NCBI GenBank assembly: GCA_902792895.1
Contig: CADBBK010000008.1
Span: forward strand, 21,785 to 85,784
Direction of reading: 5' to 3'
DNA: 64,000 bases
Source: an uncultured Bacteroidales bacterium
GTDB lineage: Bacteria; Bacteroidota; Bacteroidia; Bacteroidales; Muribaculaceae
The notes below the pieces were generated by a model. The model worked only from the letters and a program-made list of their open reading frames with translations, searched no databases and was not told the DNA's origin. A program made the translations under genes and the position numbers. This document shows, piece after piece, positions 52,542 to 61,125 of the stretch (position 1 is its first letter; the number at the start of each line of letters is the position of its first letter).

Positions 52542-54164
52542 TTAGTAGCCCAGACGCTCGAGGGTAGCAACGGCATCGGGAACGATGACATTGGCCTGTG
52601 AGTTGTCATACTTCTGACCGGCATGGAAGGGATTGGGCAGCTGGGAATTGCCGCGGAATCCGTTCTCGATCATGTAGCGCAGCGACATCTCGGTGCGGTT
52701 GGTGAAGCAGCCGTCCATGTACACGGGTACACTGCTGGGGTAGCCGGCGGCACAGTAGGGCGTAGAGGGGATATCAAGACGCAGCAGGTCGTCGAACTCG
52801 GTGTCCCAACCGTAGTTGTAGTAGCCCATGTACTTGGTCATCTGGGCCCACGAGTCGAAGCTGTAGGGGTGGTTGATCATACCGCTCTTGCGGATCATGT
52901 AAGCCTGCCAGGGAGCGTTCATCTCAGGATAGTTGTTGGGAGCGCCGCTGATGGCCGGACCGATGATGTGAGCGCCATTGTCCTGTGCCCACTTGATAAA
53001 GGCGGCATAGCCGGTGGGGGTGTCATAAGCGATGTCGGTAGCATAGGCCGGCTCGCTGATCCACAACAGGTAGCACATGGGGATGCGGCCCTTGAAGACG
53101 TCGTTGGCACGGCGCAGTGCATCAAACGAGAAGGTCTGCAGGATGACGCGGCCACGGGTATTGCCCACGTTGACCTTGCCGTTCTTGTAGAAGGGCTGCT
53201 CACCGGGATCGTTGGTGATGATGTTCCAGCCCTGCTCAGCCAGCACGTCATACACGCGCTGCTCCATGTTGCCGGGGTTCAGCCAGCTCTCCTTGAACTC
53301 GACATAGATGCCGGGGCGGTTGCCGGTGTCCTCGGGGTCAGCCTCGTAGGCGTGAGCAAAGTCGTACTCGATGAAGTCCATGTACTTGGCGTTGTACTGA
53401 CCTTTGGCCTTGATGGCATCATAGATCTGCTGCAGCGTCATGCCCTTGTACTCGTCCTTGATCTTGTAGGACAGCACGCGGCGGCCGTTGGCGTCACGCA
53501 CGAGGCGCTTGCCCTGTGCATAGGCGATCTGGTCCTGGATGGCGCTGATGTAGAGACCGTTGCTATAGACGATCTTGCCGTTCTCGAAGCGGCCGTTCTC
53601 GGTGGCCTTGAAGGTGGGACGAGCCTGCTCGAGCGAGCTCTCGTTGAACCAACTGCCGGCATCGAGCATGAGCAGCTCGGCATAGTAGTAGGACAGGGTG
53701 TAGAACGGGCGGAAGGCAGCGATGTCGCGGCCGTACTGTGCCTCGGCGTCAGCACGCGAGAAGCCCAGGCTCATATAGAAGTCAACACGGCTGGCGGGAA
53801 CGGTCTCGCTGAAGACGTTCTCGATGTTGGTGGTGCGCTTCAGGTTCTCATCGTGGTTGGCGAGCACGATACCGTCCTTGGTGCACTGCACGTCGCTCTC
53901 GAGGTAGTCGGCACCCATCTCACGGGCCCAACGCCACGATGCCTCGGTCTCCTCGGGAGCCCAGAAGGTGGAACCGCGGTGGGCGATGACTGCATACAGG
54001 GGTACATAGTCGCGCACCTTGGCAAGATTGTCGTTCAGCACTTGAACTTCGACGCGCTTGGCGTCGCGCTTCTCATTGGTGAACTGCTGTTCTTCCTCAC
54101 ATGAGGTGAAGGCTGCGAGCACAACGGCGCTCAACAAACCTACTCTAACGAGATTCTTAAACAT
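52542..54164 (-). CDS. glpQ: Lipoprotein glycerophosphodiester phosphodiesterase
   Basis: 540 residues, longer than E. coli GlpQ (about 360). Lipoprotein signal with lipobox AFTSC (Cys22). Catalytic GDPD motifs: VIAHRGSTFWAPEETEAS (His, Arg, Glu), ADYLESDVQCTKDG (Glu-Ser-Asp metal site) and LANHDENLKRTTN (second His). The extra length comes from inserts between about 140 and 260. Hydrolyses glycerophosphodiesters to glycerol-3-phosphate plus an alcohol at the envelope; encoded directly after glpT, which would import the product. Confidence 0.92.
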   Translation of the reverse strand: MFKNLVRVGLLSAVVLAAFTSCEEEQQFTNEKRDAKRVEVQVLNDNLAKVRDYVPLYAVIAHRGSTFWAPEETEASWRWAREMGADYLESDVQCTKDGIVLANHDENLKRTTNIENVFSETVPASRVDFYMSLGFSRADAEAQYGRDIAAFRPFYTLSYYYAELLMLDAGSWFNESSLEQARPTFKATENGRFENGKIVYSNGLYISAIQDQIAYAQGKRLVRDANGRRVLSYKIKDEYKGMTLQQIYDAIKAKGQYNAKYMDFIEYDFAHAYEADPEDTGNRPGIYVEFKESWLNPGNMEQRVYDVLAEQGWNIITNDPGEQPFYKNGKVNVGNTRGRVILQTFSFDALRRANDVFKGRIPMCYLLWISEPAYATDIAYDTPTGYAAFIKWAQDNGAHIIGPAISGAPNNYPEMNAPWQAYMIRKSGMINHPYSFDSWAQMTKYMGYYNYGWDTEFDDLLRLDIPSTPYCAAGYPSSVPVYMDGCFTNRTEMSLRYMIENGFRGNSQLPNPFHAGQKYDNSQANVIVPDAVATLERLGY

Positions 54165-54209
54165 AAGTCGTTTGGTTTTTAATGAATAAAATATTGTGAT
54201 AATAATTGA

Positions 54210-55637
54210 TTATTTCTTCTCTTCGATGTGTTCGCCCTTGCGGTCGGCAACGAGGTACTGCTCCTCCTTGTAGGTCAGGGCCATGAAGAAGATGGCACCC
54301 ACGCAGCCCACAATCAGCAGCACGAACGGCATGTCCCAGCCGCCGGTGGCTTCGGCAACGTAGCCCAGTACTGAGTTGGCCAGAATGGCCGTACCCAGCA
54401 CGTAGCCCATGAAGCCCGTCAGGCCGGCAGCGGTGCCGGCAGCGTTCTTGGGTGCCAGGTCAAGCGCCTGCACGCCGATGAGCATCACAGGACCGTAAAT
54501 CAGGAAGCCGATGGCAATCAGGCAGCCGAGGACAACGCTCAGGTTGGTCATGTTCTGCCAGTAGATGACGATGGCAATGATGATGAGCGCCATAAAGATC
54601 ATCGTGGGCAGCGCACGGCGGCCGTTGAAGACCTTGTCGCTCAGCCAGCCGCAGAAGATGGTGCCAGGGATGGCGGCGATCTCATAGGCAAAATAAGCCC
54701 AACCGGCGTTCTTGATGTCCACGCCCTGCTCGCTCAGGATGGTAGGAGCCCAGTCCAGACAGCCGTAGCGCACCATGTAGATAAACGAGTTGGCCAGTGC
54801 GATGTACCACAGGAACTTGTTGGAGAGGACGGTGCGGAAAATCTCCTTCACACTCAGTGACTGCTCGCTCTTCTTCTCATCGTAGTTCTTGGAGGCGCTT
54901 CCGCTCCACTTCTCAATCGAGGGCAGACCACACGACTGGGGGGTGTCACGGATGAGCACATAGGCGATAATGGCAATCAGGATAGCCACAGCAGCGGGGA
55001 AGGCATAGGTGCCGATGAGGAAGTACATCTTCTGGTCGGTGCCGTAGAACCAGGAGCCGAACCATATCGCGCCATAGGCAGCCATAGGGCCGACCAGTGC
55101 ACCACCCACGTTGTGGGCGCAGTTCCACACGCTCATCCACGTGCCGCGCTCCTTGATAGAGAACCAGCGCGTCATCACGCGGCCGCACGGGGGCCAGCCC
55201 ATGCCCTGGAACCAACCCACGAGGAAGTTGAAGGCTCCCATCAGGAAGACGGCGAGACCTCTACGTTCGGGATGACCGATGGGGTCGAGCAGGGTGATGG
55301 GAACCATCATGAACAACATGGCGATGGCCGACAGAATCAGTCCCAGCGGCAAGAAGCGGCGCGCATTGCTGCGGTCGCTGATACTGGCCATGACAAACTT
55401 GGAGAAGCCGTAAGCTACGGCGTTCATCGCCAGGGCGGTACCCAGCATACCCTTGGTGAAGCCGAAAGGCTCGAGCATGGGAATCGCCATGGAGAAGTTC
55501 TTTCTCACCAGATAGAAACCGGCATAGCCGATGAAGATGCCGATAAAGACTTGCCAACGCAGTCTCTTGTACTTGGCATCGGCCTCGGGGCCGGTCTGTT
55601 CCGGCTTATAGGCCGGAGGAGCTAAAAAACTTGCCAT
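54210..55637 (-). CDS. glpT: Glycerol-3-phosphate transporter
   Basis: 475-residue MFS antiporter of the organophosphate:phosphate family with 12 spans. FYLVRKNFSMAIPML carries the substrate-binding Arg of span 1, MGWPPCGRVMTRWF and WNCAHNVGGALVGP (with the His that corresponds to E. coli GlpT His165) are family hallmarks. Imports glycerol-3-phosphate in exchange for phosphate. Placed between glpC and glpQ in the operon. Confidence 0.95.
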   Translation of the reverse strand: MASFLAPPAYKPEQTGPEADAKYKRLRWQVFIGIFIGYAGFYLVRKNFSMAIPMLEPFGFTKGMLGTALAMNAVAYGFSKFVMASISDRSNARRFLPLGLILSAIAMLFMMVPITLLDPIGHPERRGLAVFLMGAFNFLVGWFQGMGWPPCGRVMTRWFSIKERGTWMSVWNCAHNVGGALVGPMAAYGAIWFGSWFYGTDQKMYFLIGTYAFPAAVAILIAIIAYVLIRDTPQSCGLPSIEKWSGSASKNYDEKKSEQSLSVKEIFRTVLSNKFLWYIALANSFIYMVRYGCLDWAPTILSEQGVDIKNAGWAYFAYEIAAIPGTIFCGWLSDKVFNGRRALPTMIFMALIIIAIVIYWQNMTNLSVVLGCLIAIGFLIYGPVMLIGVQALDLAPKNAAGTAAGLTGFMGYVLGTAILANSVLGYVAEATGGWDMPFVLLIVGCVGAIFFMALTYKEEQYLVADRKGEHIEEKK

Positions 55638-55645
55638 AATTTCTT

Positions 55646-55680
55646 TAAGTTTTTAGTTGTAAGTTGTTAGTTTTAAGTTA
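55646..55680. repeat. Period-7 tract between glpC and glpT
   Basis: Plus strand TAAGTTT, TTAGTTG, TAAGTTG, TTAGTTT, TAAGTTA, exact period 7. Unlike the tracts at 19157, 31011 and 43096, the TTAG/TAAG reading is opposite to the direction of transcription, and the glpC stop lies 12 bases away. Confidence 0.8.
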
Positions 55681-55692
55681 TATATGTATTGT

Positions 55693-56955
55693 TTATTTGA
55701 TTCCGTTGGCTTGGCGGGTGGCCTCGACGTCAAGGGCATCGGCGAGGATGCTGATGGGGTTCTCGACGGGCAGGCCGGTGGACATCTCGATCTGCCACTT
55801 GCAGGTCTCGCAGTCGGTGGCGACGGCCTCGACCTGCGCCTGCTCGATGCTCTTGAACAGGGCGGAGCCGATGGCCTGGGAGCGCTCGTAGTTCTCCTTC
55901 TTAAAGCCATAAGTGCCCGAGATGCCGCAGCATTCCTGCTCCAGCTCTATGAGATCCAGACCGGGAATCATGCGCAGCAGCTCGATGCTGAACAGCTGCC
56001 AGCCCATGCGCTGCATGTGGCAGGCGGTGTGATAGGCCACACGGCGCTTATAGTCTTGCTTGAAGATGAGTTTGATTTTTCCCTCATCCACAAGATTGTA
56101 GATAAATCGTGTTGCTAGCGTGATGTTGTCTCTGACATCGCTGTTGTCGATGTCGAGCATCGTGGCGTACTCGTCGCGCATGTTGAACGTGCAGCTCGAG
56201 CTCGTGGTGAGCACCATGTGGTGGTCGCGGTTCACGGCGGTGCGGATGCTTGCGATGTTGGTTCTGGCCTGGCGCTTGGCTTGCTTGTACAGGCCGTTGG
56301 CAATCAGGGCCACGCCACAGCACTGCTCCTTGTCGAGCAGGTGGACGCCGTAGCCCATGGCATTGAGCAGTTTGACCAGGTCTTGGCCCAACTTGGGAAA
56401 ATTGTAGTTGACGTAGCAGCCATGGAAGTAGCTCACGTGGTTGGAGTAGGCATCCTGGCTTTGGGCGGCATGGCGCTTGAACCAGGTGGTGAACTTCTGG
56501 CGGCTATAGGCGGGGAAAGTGCGGTGCTTGTCGATGGCCATCATGCTGTGCATCACCATCTTAACGGGCGATAGGCCCAGTGTGGCGTTGGCGACGGGAG
56601 CAACCAGGTTGGCCATGGTGCCCAGCAGGTCGGTGTTGGCAAGCATGGTGTCGCGCAGCGAGGCGCGGTGCCCCTCGGTGGCGCGCATGCGGGCGTGTTG
56701 TATGATGTCGGCAATGTGAACGCCGCTGGGGCAAGCCACCTCGCATCGCTTGCAGTTGAGGCACAGCTTCAATGCCTTGTCAAAATAGGCGGGGTCCTTC
56801 AAGCGGTAACGCTCACCGTCGGGCCCTGCCTGCTTGGGGCCAGGGTAGTCGGTGGTTACAGCAGCGACCGGACAGACGGTGGTGCAGATGCTGCACTTGG
56901 TGCACTGCTCAAAGTTGTTCTCGCTGAGGTTGCAGAGTTGCATTCGTTCAGCCAT
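55693..56955 (-). CDS. glpC: Anaerobic glycerol-3-phosphate dehydrogenase subunit C
   Basis: 420 residues. Two [4Fe-4S] ferredoxin motifs, CTKCSICTTVCPVA (about 18-31) and CLNCKRCEVACPSG (about 83-96), and two cysteine-rich CCG domains (CCGVALI about 215, CCGISGTYG about 344), the GlpC/HdrD-type layout. Anchors the GlpAB dehydrogenase to the membrane and hands electrons to menaquinone. It is separated from glpB by 97 bases, a gap that holds nothing evident. Confidence 0.95.
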   Translation of the reverse strand: MAERMQLCNLSENNFEQCTKCSICTTVCPVAAVTTDYPGPKQAGPDGERYRLKDPAYFDKALKLCLNCKRCEVACPSGVHIADIIQHARMRATEGHRASLRDTMLANTDLLGTMANLVAPVANATLGLSPVKMVMHSMMAIDKHRTFPAYSRQKFTTWFKRHAAQSQDAYSNHVSYFHGCYVNYNFPKLGQDLVKLLNAMGYGVHLLDKEQCCGVALIANGLYKQAKRQARTNIASIRTAVNRDHHMVLTTSSSCTFNMRDEYATMLDIDNSDVRDNITLATRFIYNLVDEGKIKLIFKQDYKRRVAYHTACHMQRMGWQLFSIELLRMIPGLDLIELEQECCGISGTYGFKKENYERSQAIGSALFKSIEQAQVEAVATDCETCKWQIEMSTGLPVENPISILADALDVEATRQANGIK

Positions 56956-57052
56956 AATAACCCATTAAAAAATCATCAATCAAATCGTTATCTATCTATA
57001 TCTTAACCATTGGTTGAAGTAAAAATACTCCTGAACCCGCAAGGTTGTGCGT

Positions 57053-58300
57053 CTATTTTTTTGCGATGATGAGGTCGTTGACCGCCAGTGCCGTCAGCAG
57101 CGACACGCCGGTCCCGTCACCCATCTTCACGGCGTCGTGTCCGCTCAGGACCGAGCCGATGGCGTACAGGTTGTTGATTGTCTTGCCCTGCTTGCGGCAG
57201 CGGAACTGCTCGTCGGTGGCCACGCCGTAGCGCATGTAGGCCTGCGGCTCCAGCACGCCGAATCGGGTCCACTGCTCGCGGTCGGCATCGGCATCCACGT
57301 CGAGGTCGAGCACGGGCTCATAGATGCGCTCGTAGTCGGCCCTCAGTCCGCGGCTGACGAACGAGCCCGTGGCGAGCACGAAGTTGTCGGCGCGCAGGGG
57401 CATGTCGTTCATTTTGGCGGTAGTGATGCTCGTCAGCTGGTCGCCCTCGATGGTGCCGCTCACGGCCGAGTCGCCCATCAGGTAGGTGCCGCCCAGCATC
57501 CTGAAGTAGTGGCGCAGCTGCGTCTGGATCCTCATGCCGGCCACTGCAGGGGGCAGGGTAGCAATCAGGCGCAGGGGCTTGTTGACCTTTGACTGCAGCG
57601 ACTGGAAGTCGGAGTCGTCGCTCTGGCCGAACACGCTGGGCAGCAGCACCATGTCGGCATCGCCGGCGAGGCTGTTGATCTGGTCGGCAATGCGCTGCAG
57701 CGCGCTGTGGCTCACCAGACGCTTGGCCAGGTTGGTGGCGCGCATCTCGCTGGGGCTGCGGCGCAGGGCGCTGATGTCGTCGGTGGTGAACTCGATGACC
57801 TTGACCTCAAAGCCCAGGTTGCGCAGGCCCATAGCCATCATCGAGTTGGGCTGGTCAAAGTAGCCGCGTATGCACATCAGTGCCAGACGCTTGGCGGGCA
57901 GGTTGTTGAGGTCATCGATGCGCAGGTGGTCGTTCAGCGTGAGCCATGCGGGCTTGGCGACACCCATCGGGGTGATGCGCCAGTGGTTGGCGTTGGCCGT
58001 GCCCGTCATGTTAACGCCCGAGTCGTTGAACAGCAGCTTCACGCGCTCGCTCAGAGCGGCGATGCGCTCAGCACCGATTTTGCTGTAGGGGTGGCTCTGG
58101 GGCAGGGTAGCAATGGCCTCCAGAGGCGAGGTGACGGCTTTACCGTCGACGTAGCCCAGCATCTCCATCGAGCCGCCGTTGAACAGCAGGGTGCTTTGTC
58201 CGCTGGCCACGATAGCCACGCGTTTGCCGCGCTTGGCCAGTGCGATGCCGCAGGCCAGGCCGCTCAGGCCGCCTCCCATGATAACGGTGTCCATTCTCAT
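57053..58300 (-). CDS. glpB: Anaerobic glycerol-3-phosphate dehydrogenase subunit B
   Basis: 415-residue flavoprotein subunit. FAD/FMN-binding GGGLSGLACGIALAKRGKRV at residues 8-27 and a C-terminal YAIGSVLSGHDAVKMGDGTG typical of GlpB. Works with GlpA and GlpC to oxidise glycerol-3-phosphate to dihydroxyacetone phosphate. Overlaps glpA by four bases, so translation is coupled. Confidence 0.94.
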   Translation of the reverse strand: MRMDTVIMGGGLSGLACGIALAKRGKRVAIVASGQSTLLFNGGSMEMLGYVDGKAVTSPLEAIATLPQSHPYSKIGAERIAALSERVKLLFNDSGVNMTGTANANHWRITPMGVAKPAWLTLNDHLRIDDLNNLPAKRLALMCIRGYFDQPNSMMAMGLRNLGFEVKVIEFTTDDISALRRSPSEMRATNLAKRLVSHSALQRIADQINSLAGDADMVLLPSVFGQSDDSDFQSLQSKVNKPLRLIATLPPAVAGMRIQTQLRHYFRMLGGTYLMGDSAVSGTIEGDQLTSITTAKMNDMPLRADNFVLATGSFVSRGLRADYERIYEPVLDLDVDADADREQWTRFGVLEPQAYMRYGVATDEQFRCRKQGKTINNLYAIGSVLSGHDAVKMGDGTGVSLLTALAVNDLIIAKK

Positions 58301-59940
58301 TGCACGTCCTCCTTTCCTTGCATGTTAACAGCCATATCCAGTCCGCACAGGCCCTCGTAGATGGTCGAAGTCAGCTGTGCCTCGCGCAGGGTGTCCCCCC
58401 AAGCGACGGGCCTCACGCCCTTCCAGCGCTCGTCGAGGAAAGCGGCCAGGTCTTCCTGGGCTCCCTTCACGTCGTGCCTGAACTCGCCCATGAGCGATGC
58501 GGCCCGGCAGGAACAGAGCTTGCCCTGGCAGGTGCCCATGCCCACGCGGGTGCGGCGGCGCAGGTTCACCAGGTTGTGGACGTGCAGCTGGTGCACGGCA
58601 TATTTGATTTCGCCCACGGTGACGCCTTCGCATTCACACACCAGGGCGTTGTCGATGTCGTTGTCCTTCTCGATGCGGGCCGCGAGCGAGCCGTGGCGGC
58701 CGATGGCAGCGCGCTGGCCGAAGGAGTAGCGCTTCGTCAGGTCATCCTGGCTGGGGGCGCCTTCCTCCGAGCCGGGCAGCGGCTGGCTGGCGGTGACGCA
58801 GGGCGCGGTGTTGCCCAATTTGGCACACACGGCGTTGGTGGCGATTTCGCCCATCAGGCGGTAGGTCATCATCTTGCCGCCCGTGATGGTGATGAAGCCC
58901 TCCAGACCGTCGCGCTGGGCGTGGTCCAGGCAGACAATGCCGCGGCTGATGCTGCGGCCGCTGGGATCGTCGTCGCTGGCCACTAGGGGGCGCACGCCGG
59001 CATAGGCGCGGATGATGCGTGTCGTTGCCAGCGATGGAGCGATTTTCACACCCTCCTTGAGCAGCACGTCGACCTCCTCGCGTGTCACGCGCATGTCATC
59101 GACGGTCTCGATGGGGATGCGGTCGCTGGTGGTGCCGATGACGCACACGGTGTCGTCGGGCACCAGGATGTCGGCGTTGGCGGGCTTGCGGCAGCGGTTG
59201 ATGACCATGTTGTTAACACGGTGGCCGAAGATGAGCAACGCCCCGCGTGCGGGGAACATTGAGATGTTCACTCCCGCCAGCTGGGCGATGCGCTGGCCCC
59301 AGATGCCGGCGGCGTTGACCACCACGTGGCCACGCACCTCGACATGGCTGCCGTTGAGCTTGTTGAACAGTTTCACTCCTTCAACACGGCCTTGGTTGAT
59401 AACCATGCCCTCCACCTCGTGGTAGTTGAGCGTGTCGGCGCCGTGCAGGCGGGCGTCAAGCAGATTGGCCACGGTGAGGCGGAACGGGTCGATGGCTGCG
59501 TCGGGAACCCTGACGGCACCGATGAGGGCGGGGTTCACTGCCGGCTCGATGGCGCGGGCCTCATCGGGGTCGATGATGTCGGCGCGGATGCCGGCACGCT
59601 CGCACGCGTCCACAAAGGTGCGCTGGTACTGCAGGTCGTCCTCGGGCAGGGTGATGAACAGGCCGTCGGTCTCCTCCACGCAGTGCCGCGCGATGCGGCG
59701 CAGGATCATGTTCTCGCTGATGCATTCACTGGCGCTCTCACCATCGGTCACGGCATAGCGCGCGCCGCTGTGCATCAGGCCGTGGTTGCGGCCCGTGGCG
59801 CCCGTGCTGTAGTCGTTGCGCTCAACGAGCAGCACCTTCAACCCACGCAGGGCGCAATCCCTCGCGGTGCCGGCGCCCGTGGCGCCGCCGCCGATGATGA
59901 TCACGTCATATTCCTTATTATTAATGTCTTCAGTTACCAT
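58297..59940 (-). CDS. glpA: Anaerobic glycerol-3-phosphate dehydrogenase subunit A
   Basis: 547 residues. FAD-binding VIIIGGGATGAGTARDCALR (about 14-33), the GlpD/GlpA motif TGATGRNHGLMHSGARYAV, and a C-terminal BFD-like [2Fe-2S] domain, CECEGVT ... GTCQGKLCSCRA (about 434-483). Catalytic subunit of the quinone-linked dehydrogenase. First gene of the operon; its promoter and a probable GlpR-type operator lie in the 368-base gap to the divergent regulator. Confidence 0.96.
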   Translation of the reverse strand: MVTEDINNKEYDVIIIGGGATGAGTARDCALRGLKVLLVERNDYSTGATGRNHGLMHSGARYAVTDGESASECISENMILRRIARHCVEETDGLFITLPEDDLQYQRTFVDACERAGIRADIIDPDEARAIEPAVNPALIGAVRVPDAAIDPFRLTVANLLDARLHGADTLNYHEVEGMVINQGRVEGVKLFNKLNGSHVEVRGHVVVNAAGIWGQRIAQLAGVNISMFPARGALLIFGHRVNNMVINRCRKPANADILVPDDTVCVIGTTSDRIPIETVDDMRVTREEVDVLLKEGVKIAPSLATTRIIRAYAGVRPLVASDDDPSGRSISRGIVCLDHAQRDGLEGFITITGGKMMTYRLMGEIATNAVCAKLGNTAPCVTASQPLPGSEEGAPSQDDLTKRYSFGQRAAIGRHGSLAARIEKDNDIDNALVCECEGVTVGEIKYAVHQLHVHNLVNLRRRTRVGMGTCQGKLCSCRAASLMGEFRHDVKGAQEDLAAFLDERWKGVRPVAWGDTLREAQLTSTIYEGLCGLDMAVNMQGKEDVQ

Positions 59941-59990
59941 AAACTCGGTTTTTAGGGTAGCAAGACTAATCGCTTGTATTTGTTTCGGTG

Positions 59991-60021
59991 CAAAGTTACA
60001 AAACGTTTTTTGATTGACAAA
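59991..60021 (-). promoter_or_regulatory. Promoter of the glp operon
   Basis: On the minus strand TAACTTTG (59991-59998) and TTTG (60018-60021) with a 19-base spacer, 51 bases before the glpA start codon. Confidence 0.75.
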
Positions 60022-60152
60022 ATAATTTCGTATTTATTTTTGATACTATAGGGTATTATATTGCTTATGAAGTTGATTTTCAACGGATTGTTTTTGTATT
60101 TTGATTTTGATTTCTACTGAAAATAATACTTTCGTTTGTGATTTCAAAGTAT

Positions 60153-60173
60153 TTCGTTTTGCTAATAAACGAA
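60153..60173. promoter_or_regulatory. Candidate GlpR-type operator
   Basis: TTCGTTT-TGCTAAT-AAACGAA is a perfect 7-bp inverted repeat centred between the divergent promoters. E. coli GlpR operators also carry TTCG...CGAA half-sites. More half-sites lie at 60131-60137 (TTCGTTT), 60189-60195 (TTTCGAA) and 60286-60292 (AAACGAA, just before the regulator start). The rest of 59941-60308 is AT-rich with nothing else recognised. Confidence 0.55.
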
Positions 60174-60246
60174 GCATTATTGCTATTGTTTCGAACCTAT
60201 GCTGTGTTTCATTTTGAAGATTTTCGTAACTTTTCTTTGATTTTAT

Positions 60247-60277
60247 TTTGGCGTTTTTGGGCTTTTGATTACTTTTG
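60247..60277 (+). promoter_or_regulatory. Promoter of the DeoR-family regulator gene
   Basis: TTTG (60247-60250) and TACTTTTG (60270-60277), spacer 19 bases, 32 bases before the start codon. An AAACGAA half-site falls in the short leader, allowing autoregulation. Confidence 0.75.
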
Positions 60278-60308
60278 CCGCATCAAAACGAAACCATTAA
60301 ACTGATTT

Positions 60309-61079
60309 ATGGCCATGACCAAAGAAGAACGTCACGAGATGATTATGGAGGCGCTGATCAAGCACGGATCGGTCCTGGTGTCCGACCTGGTGTCGATGCT
60401 CAACGTGAGTGCGGTAACGGTGCGCAAGGATCTTACTGAACTCGAGAAGAGCGACAAGCTGTACCGCAGCCACGGCAAGGCGGTGCTGGTCAACCCCTAC
60501 ATCAACAACCGCCCGGTGAACGAGAAGGAAAAACACGCTGCCGACGAGAAACATGCCATCGGCAGGGAGGCTGCGCGGCTCATCACACGCAACGACAGCA
60601 TCGTCATCGCCTCGGGGACGACGGTTCACGCCCTGGCGCGCAACATCCAGCCCATCCACAAGCTCACGGTTGTGTCGGCATCGCTGGCGGTGAGCAACAT
60701 CCTGTCGCAGCACGACAACATCGACATCATCCAGCTGGGCGGACTCATGCGCCACAGCAGCCTGTCGGTAGTGGGGGAGTATGCCGCGCGTTTCCTGGCG
60801 CAGTGTTCTTTCAGCAAACTGTATCTGGGGGTTGACGGCATCGATTTGGACTATGGCATCACCACGACCGAGATCCGCGAGGCGGCGCTGAACAACAAGA
60901 TGATGGACGCTGCCGAGAAGACCATTGTTCTGGCCGACAGCAGCAAATTCGGTCGGAGGGGCTTTGCCAAGATTGCCGACATGGATGCCATCGACATCAT
61001 CATCACCGATGCCGGTGTTTCGCCCAAGATCGTCAAGAAGCTTGAGGACATGGGCATAGAGCTCATCATCGCCGAGTGA
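60309..61079 (+). CDS. glpR: DeoR/GlpR-family transcriptional repressor
   Basis: 256 residues. N-terminal winged helix-turn-helix typical of DeoR proteins: RHEMIMEALIKHGSVLVSDL and VSAVTVRKDLTELEKSDKLY (about 6-50). C-terminal sugar-phosphate sensing domain with IASGTTVHALA, IIQLGGLMRHSSLSVVGE, LYLGVDGIDLDYG and LADSSKFGRRGF. Divergent position next to glpABCTQ, and repeated TTCG/CGAA half-sites between them, point to glycerol-3-phosphate control of the operon. ATG 60315 is a possible alternative start. Confidence 0.85.
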   Translation: MAMTKEERHEMIMEALIKHGSVLVSDLVSMLNVSAVTVRKDLTELEKSDKLYRSHGKAVLVNPYINNRPVNEKEKHAADEKHAIGREAARLITRNDSIVIASGTTVHALARNIQPIHKLTVVSASLAVSNILSQHDNIDIIQLGGLMRHSSLSVVGEYAARFLAQCSFSKLYLGVDGIDLDYGITTTEIREAALNNKMMDAAEKTIVLADSSKFGRRGFAKIADMDAIDIIITDAGVSPKIVKKLEDMGIELIIAE

Positions 61080-61089
61080 CGGCAATGCT

Positions 61090-61121
61090 CTAGAGCTTCT
61101 AGATATTCTAGATGATCTAGG
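61090..61121. repeat. Period-9 CTAGA tract
   Basis: CTAGAGCTT, CTAGATATT, CTAGATGAT, CTAGG in the short gap between the convergent regulator and apbE genes. Each unit also holds a TAG. Confidence 0.75.
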
Positions 61122-61125
61122 AAAA

